From DASPPM01 sp052143835 (GTDB taxonomy: Bacteria; Pseudomonadota; Alphaproteobacteria; JACZXZ01), in NCBI GenBank assembly GCA_052143835.1, contig JBKQRV010000112.1, positions 1 to 64,000 on the forward strand: a DNA stretch of 64,000 bases, written 5' to 3'. Both the position numbers and the translations under genes were made by a program. The notes under the pieces were generated by a model that did not search any database, was not told the DNA's origin, and saw nothing but the letters and a program-made list of their open reading frames with translations. The stretch's first letter is position 1; each line of letters opens with the position of its first letter. This document shows, one piece after another, positions 10,267 to 18,375 of this stretch.

Positions 10267-10341
10267 CTAGCGCGCGCGCAACTCTCCCCTCCCGCCAGAG
10301 GCAGGACGGCGTCGCAGGCGAATGGTGAGCGCGCGTTCCAT
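10267..10341 (-). CDS. Arginine-rich leader peptide (24 codons) of the argD attenuator
   Basis: Short ORF from ATG 10341 to TAG 10267. It begins MERALTIRLRRR and ends GELRAR, with 8 arginines in 24 residues. Four of them fall within five codons (CGC CTG CGA CGC CGT), directly before the first pairing segment of the predicted attenuator. The ribosome site is weak (no clear GGAGG). It is too short for routine gene callers. I infer that it is a regulatory peptide whose translation senses charged tRNA-Arg, not a functional protein. Confidence 0.72.
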   Translation of the reverse strand: MERALTIRLRRRPASGGRGELRAR

Positions 10342-10449
10342 GGCCGGCACTCTAAGGCGCCAAACGCGCCGTGTCAATTTCGGAGTGGCAAGCGGCACCC
10401 ACGGACTGACGCTCGATTTCATTCCTGGTGTCCACTATGATCGTGGCTG

Positions 10450-10635
10450 ATGCGTAGGAAGAAAAAGGCCCCTGAGAAATTGAGAGAAGAGCAGCACCGG
10501 CGGACGCTCGAGGCGCTCGCGGACGTCGATGCGGGCCGCGTGATTGAGCATCGCGTCGTGCGCGCTTGGGCCGACAGCCTGGACACCCGCAAGCCCGATC
10601 CCCTCTCCTCCTTCAGGAGGAGAGGGTCAGGGTGA
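10450..10635 (+). CDS. Small antitoxin-like protein whose end runs into a repeat
   Basis: 61 codons. The first 45 residues are basic and then read ALADVDAGRVIEHRVVRAW, a pattern I know from small antitoxin-type proteins encoded beside RelE/ParE-type toxins in proteobacteria. The last ten residues (LSSFRRRGSG) are translated from a 12-bp-stem palindrome, so the original C-terminus was probably replaced when the repeat arrived. No toxin partner is visible on either side. It may be a decaying orphan antitoxin. The start is ATG 10450 and no strong ribosome site is seen. Confidence 0.45.
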   Translation: MRRKKKAPEKLREEQHRRTLEALADVDAGRVIEHRVVRAWADSLDTRKPDPLSSFRRRGSG

Positions 10636-10850
10636 GGAGGCGGCTGGGCGAGACGAGTTATCGCCGGGAAAGGCTCGCTACGCTCGCCCTCCTCACCTCC
10701 CCATAGCTGCGCGATGGGCCCCCTCCTCTCCTCCTGAAGGAGGAGAGGACGACAGCGTGTCGCGCCACCGTCGACGCGCTCCCGCTGATTGGGTGAGCTC
10801 TTCTCGCTCTCCTCCTTCAGGAGGAGAGGGTCAGGGTGAGGAGGTCGGCG
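10598..10850. repeat. Three tandemly spaced family-C palindromes
   Basis: Three hairpins built on CTCTCCTCC/GGAGGAGAG lie at about 10599-10624 (12 bp perfect stem, 2 nt loop), 10725-10750 and 10815-10840. They are separated by unrelated GC-rich spacers and followed by a GTCAGGGTGAGG-type tail. They occupy most of the gap between the argD leader and the Na/Pi cotransporter stop. Minus-strand open frames across them consist of repeat-derived HPDPLLLKEE-type residues and are not genes. No other feature is seen in 10636-10903. Confidence 0.8.
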
Positions 10851-10903
10851 GCCTTCGTGATGGAGGGGGTCCACGGCCAAAGGCCGTGGCAAGGCGTGGG
10901 CAC

Positions 10904-12544
10904 TCAGCTCTCCCTGAGCCGGCTCGGGCGCAGCTCGCCCGTCGTCTCCAGCACCGGATAGGCGACCGAGCAGATGTGCGAGTGGATGCGCTTCAGGTCG
11001 CGCAAGACATCGAGATGGAGCGAGCTCGTCTCGATGCTCTCGGGCCGTCCCTCGCGCAGGCGGGCCAAATGGTTCTCCGCCGCGGCAAGCTCGGCGTCCC
11101 TGAGCTGCGCCTTCTCCTCGAGCAGCCGGCGCGCCATCTTCATGTCGCCCGAGATGAAGACGCTGAAGGCGAGCTTCAGGTTGTCGACCACGCGCCGGTG
11201 GAAGGCCTCGAGCTCCGCCGCTCCCTCCTTGGAGAATTGGAGCTTGCGCTTGATCTTCTTGGCGGCGAGCTCCATCAGGTTCTTGTCGATGATGTCGCCG
11301 ATATGCTCGAGGTTGATGGCGAAGGAGATGATCTCCATGGCGCGGCGGCCGTTGTGGTCGTCGAGGCTCTCGCGGGTCACCTTGGTGACGTAGAGCTTGA
11401 TCGCCTCGTCGAGCCGGTCGACCGCGTCGTCGAGGCGCGAGATCTCGGCGACGAGCTTGCGGTCGTCGTTCATCATCGCGGTGATGGTCTGCTGCAGCAT
11501 GGTCTCAACGATGTCGCCCATGTGGAGCGTCTCGCGCGCGGCGCAGGCGAGCGCCACCTCCGGGGTGTCGATCGCCGTCTCGTCGAGATAGCGGGGGGCC
11601 GTGGGATCGACGGGTTTCTTGTCCTCGGGCAAGAAGCGCGCGAGCAGCCAGGCCAGCCCGTCCAGGGGCAGGATGAAGAGGAGTGCGAGTGCCACATTGA
11701 AGGCCGTGTGGAAATCGGCCACCTGCCGCACTGGATCGGGATCGAAACGCGCGAAGAGATTTGCAATCGGGTGAAGAAAGGGGAGTACCAAGGCCACGCC
11801 GACAAGGCGGTTGATGAGGTTGCCCAAGGGCAGCCGCTGGCTCGCCCGGCCACCGCCCCTGCTGCCTTCGACGAGCGGGTTGATCGCACTTCCGAGATTG
11901 GCGCCAACCACGAGCGCCAATGCCGCCACGGGCGTCACGTAATTGGCATAGGCGAGCGACATCACCAGGAGCACGGTGGCGACGCTCGAATGGGCGAGCC
12001 AGGTCAGTGCGGCGGCGAGCAGCACGTTGAGTACCGGCTCGCCCGTGATCGCGCCCAAGAGGCTGCGCACCGCGGGCGCGCTCTCCGCGGGGGCGAGCGT
12101 ATCGAGCAAGATGTGGAGTGCGAGCAGGATGAGGCCGAGACCGATCGAGACGCGGCCGAGGTCGCGCGTCCGGGTCTCTCGGCCGCGCTTGAAAGCGACG
12201 ACGCCGATGGTGATCAGGATCGGGGCCACCCACGAGACATCGAACGAGAGCACCTGGACGATGAGGGTGGTGCCGACGTTGGCGCCGAGCATGAGGGCGA
12301 GCGCGGGCACGAGTGCTAGGAGCCCGCTCGCCGCGAACGAGGTCGTCATCAGCGCGGTCGCGGTGCTGCTCTGCAGGATCGCGGTCACGAACAGGCCCGC
12401 GAAGAAGGCGCTCACGCGGTTGCTGAGCGCCGTGCCCAAGAGCCGCCTGAGATCGGAGCCGAAGGCGCGCACGATGCCGCTGTGGACCATGTGCAGGCCC
12501 CACAGCAGGAGCGCGACCCCGCCCATGACGTCAAGGAGGATCAT
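10904..12544 (-). CDS. Na+/phosphate cotransporter family protein with C-terminal PhoU-like domain
   Basis: Inner-membrane protein of about 546 residues. The N-terminal half carries the duplicated NptA/PNaS signature: ILQSSTATALMTTS near residue 58 and LAHSSVATVLLVMS in the second repeat, within eight or so hydrophobic segments. From about residue 330 it becomes a helical, charged PhoU-type domain (for example MEIISFAINLEHIGDI). The ATG at 12544 is preceded by GTGGGAAGC. The frame is open 25 codons further, but that extension is an arginine-rich non-membrane stretch. The family couples sodium influx to phosphate transport. Bacterial homologues (YjbB type) can also export phosphate, so direction is not settled. 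Confidence 0.88.
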   Translation of the reverse strand: MILLDVMGGVALLLWGLHMVHSGIVRAFGSDLRRLLGTALSNRVSAFFAGLFVTAILQSSTATALMTTSFAASGLLALVPALALMLGANVGTTLIVQVLSFDVSWVAPILITIGVVAFKRGRETRTRDLGRVSIGLGLILLALHILLDTLAPAESAPAVRSLLGAITGEPVLNVLLAAALTWLAHSSVATVLLVMSLAYANYVTPVAALALVVGANLGSAINPLVEGSRGGGRASQRLPLGNLINRLVGVALVLPFLHPIANLFARFDPDPVRQVADFHTAFNVALALLFILPLDGLAWLLARFLPEDKKPVDPTAPRYLDETAIDTPEVALACAARETLHMGDIVETMLQQTITAMMNDDRKLVAEISRLDDAVDRLDEAIKLYVTKVTRESLDDHNGRRAMEIISFAINLEHIGDIIDKNLMELAAKKIKRKLQFSKEGAAELEAFHRRVVDNLKLAFSVFISGDMKMARRLLEEKAQLRDAELAAAENHLARLREGRPESIETSSLHLDVLRDLKRIHSHICSVAYPVLETTGELRPSRLRES

Positions 12545-12713
12545 GCTTCCCACGGCACCCCTTCGCCCGGCACGGGACCGCTCGCGGCGACCCGCTCTTG
12601 GACAAGCGCGCGGCGCCATCGGCAGCAGGCCGCGAGGCGTGCATCTGTAATCCGAAGTGGGGTCATGTCAATAGCGCGGGCGCAGGCAGCGGCGGCAGCG
12701 GCAACGGCCCGGC

Positions 12714-13526
12714 TCACGAAGCCGATGGCGGAGCCTCTATGATCCGGCGCAAGGGAGCGAAGAGAGTGGCGTTGCTCGCCAGCAGCTCGTTGCCGCGCCT
12801 GAGCCCGTCCCCGGCGAGAAAATCGCTCACCACCCCGCCCGCCTCCGCGACGAGGACGATGCCGGCGAGCGCATCCCACGGCTGCAGGTGGAGGCCGTAG
12901 AAGCCATCGCTCGCGCCGCGCGCCACGTCGGCGAGCGCCAACGCGGCCGAGCCGGCCCAGCGGAAGCTGGCACCCGCCAGGAGCACGCGATGGATGGCGT
13001 CGGTGTAGTTCGCGGCGGGCGGGCGGCGGCGCCAGCATCCCATCTCGACCGAGGCCTCGTCGAGCTTGGCCACCTCGCTCACCTTGATCCTGCGGCCGTT
13101 CAAGAAGGCTCCGGCACCTGCCGCGGCCGAGAAGAGGAGGTCCGTCGTCGGGTCGTAGATCACGCCCAGGGCCGGCTTGCCCTCGGCGACGAAGCCGATC
13201 GAGACCGCGAAATGCTCGACGCCATGGGCGAAGTTCGCGGTGCCGTCGATCGGATCGACGACCCAGGTGGCCCGGCTCACCTCGCCGCCACCCTCCTCGC
13301 AGAGGAGGGTGTCATGGGGGAAGCGGGCGGAGACTTGCGCGCGGATGAAGGCCTCGATCTCGTGGTCGACGGCGGTGACGTAGTCCTGCGGACCCTTGAG
13401 GCTGGTCTCGGGCCGTGCGCCGCCGCTCAGGCGCTCGAGCATGCGCTTGCCCGCCGCGCGCGCCACTGCCGCCGCGACCGAGGCGCGCTCGGAGACTTGC
13501 TCGGCCGGTCGAGCTTCGCGCACGCG
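12714..13526 (-). CDS. Inositol-1-monophosphatase family phosphatase (SuhB/HisN-like)
   Basis: Mg-dependent phosphatase of about 270 residues. Both family signatures are present: the metal site WVVDPIDGTANFAHG, preceded by the glutamates in LLCEEGGGE, and the C-terminal WDALAGIVLVAEAGG. Members dephosphorylate inositol phosphates, histidinol phosphate, PAP or act as SuhB. The signatures alone do not separate these. The start is taken at GTG 13526, which has an excellent ribosome site (AGAGGGAGG). Another GTG at 13574 is possible. It lies about 80 bp downstream of the GH3-like gene on the same strand and may share its transcript. Confidence 0.86.
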   Translation of the reverse strand, partial: RVREARPAEQVSERASVAAAVARAAGKRMLERLSGGARPETSLKGPQDYVTAVDHEIEAFIRAQVSARFPHDTLLCEEGGGEVSRATWVVDPIDGTANFAHGVEHFAVSIGFVAEGKPALGVIYDPTTDLLFSAAAGAGAFLNGRRIKVSEVAKLDEASVEMGCWRRRPPAANYTDAIHRVLLAGASFRWAGSAALALADVARGASDGFYGLHLQPWDALAGIVLVAEAGGVVSDFLAGDGLRRGNELLASNATLFAPLRRIIEAPPSAS

Positions 13527-13609
13527 GCCTCCCTCTAACGCGCGGGTCCCCTTCGCGGGGCCACAGGCGGTCACGCGAGGCTACTCTTAACACCCGCCTT
13601 GCCTCCGCG

Positions 13610-15142
13610 TCACCGCTCCTTGTCGAGGAACGCGAGCAGCTCCTTGAAGAGTGCCGCGTCGTTCACGACGCGCGGCACTTTGTGCTGACCGCCGAGGCGG
13701 CCGCGCGACTTCATCCAGCGCGCGAAGCCGCCGGGCGCAACGGCGCGGATCGCAGGCGCGCGCATGCCGTAGCCGCCCGAGCGGTGCGCCCCGTAGTCCG
13801 CATTCGCCGCGGCGAGTGCGAAGTCGAGGCGCTCGGCGAAATGTCCCAAGACCTCGTCCTCGGGCACGGCGTCGGCGAACTCGACCACGAAGAGGTGGCC
13901 GCCACGCTCGCCCTCTTGCTCGGGATAGAGGGGAGCCACCGCATAGTCGCCGACGCTGGCGCCGATCGCGGCGGCCGCCCTCGCGACCGCCTCCTCGATC
14001 TCCTCGTCGATGAGGTGCTCGCCGAAGGCGGAGAGCGCGTAGCTGGTCCGCCCGGTGATGAGGATGCGCGGCGGCGTGCGCTCGACGAGCCTGACGGTGT
14101 CGCCCAGCACGTAGGCCCATAGCCCGGCGCAGCTCGACAGCACGAGCGCGTAATTGACGTTCGTCTCGGCATCGGCGATCCAGTGCCGCACGGGGGCGGT
14201 GCCGGCGAGCTCCTCGAGCGGGACGAACTCGTAGAACAGGCCGTTGTCCAGGATGAGGCGCAGGCCCTCGCCCGTGCCGCGGTCGGCAACCGCGATGAAG
14301 CCCTCGCTTGCCGCATAGATTTCGCGCAGCTCGGCGTGGCCGCCGGCGAGGAGCGCCTCGAAACGCCGGCGGTAGGGGGCGAAGTTGACGCCGCCGTGGA
14401 CCAGGAGCTCGAGGTTCGGGTAGTAGCTCGCGAGACGGTGCGGCGATTCGGGCCTCATTGCCGCGAGCTTGTCGAAGAAGATGAGGAGCCAGGACGGCGT
14501 GCCGCTCACGGTGCGGATGTCGGTCGCGAGCGAAAGCGGCGCCAAGCGCGCGATCTTCGCCTCCCAATCCACGGCAAGCGCCTCCTTGAGCGGCGGGAAA
14601 TAGCGCGGACGCGCCCACAGCGGCACTTCCTTGGCCGCGATGCCGCTCAAATCGCCGCTCCACACGCCGGGCGCCTCGCGCGTGAGCGCCGTGCTGCCGC
14701 CGAGCATGAAATTGCGTCCGCCCAGCACGCGGCTCCGCGGCCGGTTGGCGAGATGGTGCGTGAACATGTCGAGCACCGCCCGGCGGTTGGCCGCCAGCAT
14801 CTCGCGCGACACCGGGATGTACTTGGTCTTGCCGGAGGAGGTGCCGGAGGTGACCGCAAGATAGGGGATGGCGCCGGGCCAGGAGAGCCCGCCGAGGCGG
14901 GGAAAGGCCGCCTGCCAGTACTCGCGCCAGAAGTCCTCGTAGCGGCGAAGCGGTGTCGCGCGCTGGAAGTCGGCCACGGAGCCGAGCCGTGCGAAAGCGT
15001 GACGCTGTCCGAAAGGCGTCGCCGCGGCGCGGCTGAGGAGGCGGCGGAGCTCTGCCTCCTGGGCCTCGGCCGGCCGCTCGGCGGCGAGCGCCTTGGCACG
15101 GTGCCTGGCATAGAGGCGGAGGAGGGGGGTGGCGTCAAGCAT
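13610..15142 (-). CDS. GH3-family acyl-amido synthetase (auxin-responsive GH3 homologue)
   Basis: Adenylate-forming enzyme of about 510 residues, close to plant GH3 size. ATP-binding motif 1 is TSGTSSGKTKYIPVS (residues about 98-112), motif 2 is in IYAASEGFIAV, and the C-terminal part contains ILITGRTSYALSAFGEHL, matching the GH3 fold. Plant GH3 enzymes join acyl acids such as indole-acetate or jasmonate to amino acids. The substrates of bacterial members are mostly unknown. ATG 15142 (GAGG upstream) is preferred over the extended frame. It starts 30 bp after the stop of the penicillin-acylase-like gene on the same strand, so an amide-forming and an amide-splitting enzyme appear to be cotranscribed. 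Confidence 0.82.
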   Translation of the reverse strand: MLDATPLLRLYARHRAKALAAERPAEAQEAELRRLLSRAAATPFGQRHAFARLGSVADFQRATPLRRYEDFWREYWQAAFPRLGGLSWPGAIPYLAVTSGTSSGKTKYIPVSREMLAANRRAVLDMFTHHLANRPRSRVLGGRNFMLGGSTALTREAPGVWSGDLSGIAAKEVPLWARPRYFPPLKEALAVDWEAKIARLAPLSLATDIRTVSGTPSWLLIFFDKLAAMRPESPHRLASYYPNLELLVHGGVNFAPYRRRFEALLAGGHAELREIYAASEGFIAVADRGTGEGLRLILDNGLFYEFVPLEELAGTAPVRHWIADAETNVNYALVLSSCAGLWAYVLGDTVRLVERTPPRILITGRTSYALSAFGEHLIDEEIEEAVARAAAAIGASVGDYAVAPLYPEQEGERGGHLFVVEFADAVPEDEVLGHFAERLDFALAAANADYGAHRSGGYGMRAPAIRAVAPGGFARWMKSRGRLGGQHKVPRVVNDAALFKELLAFLDKER

Positions 15143-15172
15143 GGGACGGCCTCGGCGGACGCGGCTCAGCAC

Positions 15173-17434
15173 TCAAGGCTCGAGCACGGTCGTACCCCGC
15201 GCGCGGCCGCGCGCGCTCTCGGGCGTCATCGGGACCGCGATGGCGCCGCCGCGCCGCCAGAGGCCGACTTGGTCGAGGGCCGTGCTGCTGCCCGGCCAAC
15301 CGTCCTGGCCGCCGAGCAGGACGATGAAGGCGCGCTCGGCACTCGCCAGGTCGGCGACAAATCGCGCGTTCGAGCCGTAGCTCGCCGCGTGGCGGCGATC
15401 GGTCAAGGGGTGCGCCGTCTTCATCACCGTCTCACTGCTTCCCGAGGCGGGGAAGTCGTCATAGCGGAAGCGCTTGCCGAGCCACGGCGTTCGCGCGAGC
15501 GGGTGGGCGAGGCGGAGGCGATGCAGCGCCCCCCACCGCGCGTGGCGGACGAAGCGGCGCGCGGCCGAGGGCAAGGCCTTGCGCAATGCGGCAACAAGCG
15601 CTGCCTCGGAGGTACCAGCGATGTCGCGCGCGAGGAGCGGGCGGGTGAGCCACCCCGCCTCGTAGGCGCGGCGCCGGGACGGCGGAATGAGCTCGCGCGC
15701 CAGGCGATAAAGGAGGAGCTCGAAGGCAAGCGCGCCCGCCGAGTCCGCGTCATATTCTCCGTCCCATGCGGCAAGTGCCGTGAGGAGGCGCCTTGCGCCG
15801 GTGTTCGCGCGCCGGCTCGAAGCGAGCTCGAGGAGCGGGGGCCGCAGGCGCTCGAGGAGCTCGAGTGCCGGCCGGTGATGGACGTCGCGTTGCAGCGCCA
15901 TCACCTTCTCGGCGCTCAGCTGCCCGCCGCGCTCGATGAGCTCGGCGATGCGGCGGTGGCGGTCGTCGGGCGAAAAGAAGAAGCCGAGCAGCGCATCGGC
16001 GCTCTCCGGCCGCTCGTTGGCGGAGACGAGGTAGCCCTCCTCCGGTGCCAGGCGGAGCGGAAGCTCGCGCGAGGTGAGGATGCGCTCCCAGGCTTGAAGC
16101 GCCTGCGGCTGGGCGAAGGGCTCGCGCGGGAGCTCGGGCCCGCGTGCGGGCAGATGTGCCGCCGTGACCCGGGCGATGCGGCCCGCGCGATCGGCCGCGA
16201 GCACGGTGAGCCCGGGCACGGCGAAGCCTTCGAGCGAAGCGATGAACTCCCCGACCTCGCGGGCGCGGCACGCGCGCAGCATCGCACTCGTCTCGTCGCT
16301 CGCCTGGTGGCCGATCCAGCGCAGTGCCAAGGTCTCGGGCCCGGACCAGCCGAGCTGCGGGGCATCGCTGACCACGGGACCGAACGGGCTCTCCCGGATC
16401 ACGACCTCGCGGCTCTTGCCCCAGCGCACCGCGATCCGCTCGCGCCGCTCGCGCAAAGCGCCGGGGGCGAGCGAGGAGACGTCGACGAGCTCGCTCGAGG
16501 CGGCGTGCAGATTGGTGCCGGCCCAGGCGAGATGTGGATTGCGCCCGATGGCGATGAGCGGGAGGCCGGGGATCATCAGCCCGCTGGCCTGGTAGGAGGG
16601 CGAGCGGATGCCGGCGATGAGCCAAAGGCTCGGCTGCATGAGGCTGAGATGCGGATCGGCGGCAAGGAGCGCGGCACCGGACATGGTGCGCTCCGGGGCA
16701 AGGGCGAGCGCATTGCTGCCCGAGCGGCTGGCGGCGAGGAGCAGGCGCTCGAGCGCCGTCTCGCCCGCCCGCGCGCGCGCCGCCGTCCCCGGGCTCGCCA
16801 CGCCGCCCGTGTGCTTGCGCCACGCATCCGGCCAATCGGGGGACTGGCGCAGCGCCAGCAGGCGAAACCAGACGAGCCAGCTCACGTCGCTCGCGGCAAG
16901 CCTGCCGAGGGTGAGCACGTCCTCGATGCGCCAGGGCTCGCGCGCCATGCCGAGGATGGCGAACTCGGGCGGCAGTGCCGCCGCTTGCGCAAGATAATGG
17001 TTGATGCCGGCCACGAAGCGCTCGAGCCAGCGCCTCGTGTCCTCGGGAAGGTGCTGCACGATCGCCGGCACCGCGCGGGCGAAGTCGAGGATGCGGAGCG
17101 CGTGGTCCAGCTCGAATGCGATGGGGCCGAACAGCTCGGCGAGCCGTCCCCGGCTCGCCCGGCGCAGGAGCTCGAGCTGGGCGAGCCGCAGATGGGCATG
17201 CACCACGCCGAGGGCGGTCGCCAGATCATCGTCGCTTTCGGCGTCGATGAAGGGCACCTGGTGCTCGTTCCAGTGGATGACGACGCGCGCGGCGAGTGGG
17301 GCCCCGCGGCTTGGGATCGCGGCGAGGCGCGTCTTGAGATCGGAGGGCCGCGGCCGCGCGAGAGTGAGCGCCGAGCGGAGGCCGTGGGCCGCCCAAAGTG
17401 CCGCGGCCATGGAGCGCGTGAGTGCCGGGAGCAT
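15173..17434 (-). CDS. Penicillin acylase family protein (Ntn-hydrolase, S45)
   Basis: Autoprocessing Ntn-hydrolase of about 753 residues, the usual precursor length. The predicted nucleophile is the serine of RSGSNALAL (about Ser240 from ATG 17434). Cleavage before it would give an alpha chain of about 25 kDa and a large beta chain. Other family features are VIHWNEHQVPFIDA near the N-terminus, GNPHLAWAGTN-like IGRNPHLAWAGTN, and YLVSANERP. ATG 17434 follows AAAGGACC. A short hydrophobic N-terminus (ALTRSMAAALWAAHGL) is possibly a signal but is not convincing. The family hydrolyses beta-lactam side chains, N-acyl homoserine lactones and lipopeptide amides. It heads the GH3/acylase/phosphatase gene run. 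Confidence 0.87.
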   Translation of the reverse strand: MLPALTRSMAAALWAAHGLRSALTLARPRPSDLKTRLAAIPSRGAPLAARVVIHWNEHQVPFIDAESDDDLATALGVVHAHLRLAQLELLRRASRGRLAELFGPIAFELDHALRILDFARAVPAIVQHLPEDTRRWLERFVAGINHYLAQAAALPPEFAILGMAREPWRIEDVLTLGRLAASDVSWLVWFRLLALRQSPDWPDAWRKHTGGVASPGTAARARAGETALERLLLAASRSGSNALALAPERTMSGAALLAADPHLSLMQPSLWLIAGIRSPSYQASGLMIPGLPLIAIGRNPHLAWAGTNLHAASSELVDVSSLAPGALRERRERIAVRWGKSREVVIRESPFGPVVSDAPQLGWSGPETLALRWIGHQASDETSAMLRACRAREVGEFIASLEGFAVPGLTVLAADRAGRIARVTAAHLPARGPELPREPFAQPQALQAWERILTSRELPLRLAPEEGYLVSANERPESADALLGFFFSPDDRHRRIAELIERGGQLSAEKVMALQRDVHHRPALELLERLRPPLLELASSRRANTGARRLLTALAAWDGEYDADSAGALAFELLLYRLARELIPPSRRRAYEAGWLTRPLLARDIAGTSEAALVAALRKALPSAARRFVRHARWGALHRLRLAHPLARTPWLGKRFRYDDFPASGSSETVMKTAHPLTDRRHAASYGSNARFVADLASAERAFIVLLGGQDGWPGSSTALDQVGLWRRGGAIAVPMTPESARGRARGTTVLEP

Positions 17435-17570
17435 CCTGGTCCTTTCTGGCTCTCGCCCCCCGATTGGACAGCCGGAGCGCGAGCGGGGCAAGGACTATGG
17501 TTCTCGCAGCACCGGCACCGTGCTATGAGGTGGCCTTTCGCCGCGGCATATTTTGATCAGGACGGCCTCG

Positions 17571-18365
17571 ATGACGGCTCGCTCGAACAATCCCTCGCCG
17601 GTGGTCCCGGTTCCCGCCGCGACGCTTCTCTTGCTTCGCGACGGCGAGGCCGGCCTCGAGCTCCTCATGACGGTGCGCCACGGCGCGATCGCCTTCGGCT
17701 CGGGCGCCATGGTCTTTCCGGGCGGCAAGGTCGACGCTGCGGACCGCGCGCTCATCGGCTGTTGCGCAAAGGGGGGCTCCCTCGAGGAGGTAGTGCTCAT
17801 CCCGCGCATCGCCGCGATCCGCGAGACCTTCGAGGAATGCGGCATTCTCTTGGCGCGGGCGCCGGCTAGCGCCGAGCTCCTGCGCGAGGCGGCCATGGCC
17901 GCGCTCAGGGGACGCCACGGCAGCGGCGCAAGCTTCACGGCCTTGGTGAAGGAGGCGGGCCTCGAGCTCGCGAGCGACCTCCTGGTGCCCTTCGCCCATT
18001 GGATCACGCCGGTCACGGGTCCGAAGCGCTACGACACGCTCTTCTTCATGGCCGAGGCGCCGACCGACCAGGTCGCCAGGCATGACGGCCGCGAGGCGGT
18101 CGAGGTGGCGTGGATGACGCCGCAGCAGGCGATCGAGGATGCGGACGGCGGGCGGCGGAAGCTCATGTTCGCCACCTACGTGAACTTGCTCAAGCTCGCC
18201 AGCTACCAAAGTGCCGCGGATGCGCTCGCGGCGGCGCGGCGGCGGCGCATCGTCACCGTGGTGCCCGAGCTGGTCGATGCGCCGGAGGGGCCGGAGTTCC
18301 GCATCCCCGCCGAAGCGGACTACGGCATCACGCATTTACTTGCGCGCAAGGTGCGGCGGCCCTGA
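17571..18365 (+). CDS. Nudix hydrolase, NUDT19-like (interrupted Nudix box)
   Basis: 264 residues. The Nudix box is split: MVFPGGKVDAAD is followed by an insert of roughly 20 residues before AIRETFEECGILL, so the canonical G-x5-E-x7-REUxEExGU spacing is broken. This arrangement is typical of NUDT19/RP2p-type proteins, some of which cleave CoA diphosphate bonds, so a CoA or acyl-CoA pyrophosphatase is a reasonable guess. ATG 17571 is preferred (GATCAGGACGG upstream) over a TTG six codons earlier. It is divergent from the acylase gene and 10 bp upstream of the MBL gene, forming a two-gene operon. Confidence 0.85.
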   Translation: MTARSNNPSPVVPVPAATLLLLRDGEAGLELLMTVRHGAIAFGSGAMVFPGGKVDAADRALIGCCAKGGSLEEVVLIPRIAAIRETFEECGILLARAPASAELLREAAMAALRGRHGSGASFTALVKEAGLELASDLLVPFAHWITPVTGPKRYDTLFFMAEAPTDQVARHDGREAVEVAWMTPQQAIEDADGGRRKLMFATYVNLLKLASYQSAADALAAARRRRIVTVVPELVDAPEGPEFRIPAEADYGITHLLARKVRRP

Positions 18366-18375
18366 GGAACCACCG

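Larger units (their letters stand above)
10218..10341 (-). promoter_or_regulatory. Predicted ribosome-mediated arginine attenuator upstream of argD
   Basis: Four pairing segments can be read in order on the minus-strand RNA. Segment 1, CCTGCC (10305-10300), pairs with segment 2, GGCGGG (10296-10291). Segment 2 can instead pair with segment 3, CCCGCC (10238-10233). Segment 3 also forms the terminator with segment 4. The arginine cluster of the leader peptide is immediately before segment 1. A ribosome stalled there would mask segment 1 and free segment 2 to pair with segment 3 (read-through). A ribosome reaching the stop codon would cover segment 2's neighbourhood and let the terminator form. 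The pairings were found by eye, not by an energy calculation. Confidence 0.68.

Noticed and set aside
10598..10850. Three similar palindromes, possible CRISPR array
   Set aside because: Spacers are unequal (about 90 and 65-100 bp) and repeats are not identical. No cas genes are present, and the same hairpin type is dispersed singly through the window.
10419..10892. Minus-strand ORF of 157 codons over the 10.4-10.9 kb gap
   Set aside because: Most of it is the translation of family-C palindromes (HPDPLLLKEE repeated three times). There is no ribosome site and no family resemblance.
14183..17869. Very long plus-strand open frame (over 1200 codons) opposite the GH3 and acylase genes, and similar long antisense frames such as 1963-4509 minus and 44812-46593 minus
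   Set aside because: Their translations are Arg/Ala/Glu/Gly/His-rich without any domain motif, and they lie opposite genes with clear catalytic motifs. Extreme GC keeps these frames open by chance.
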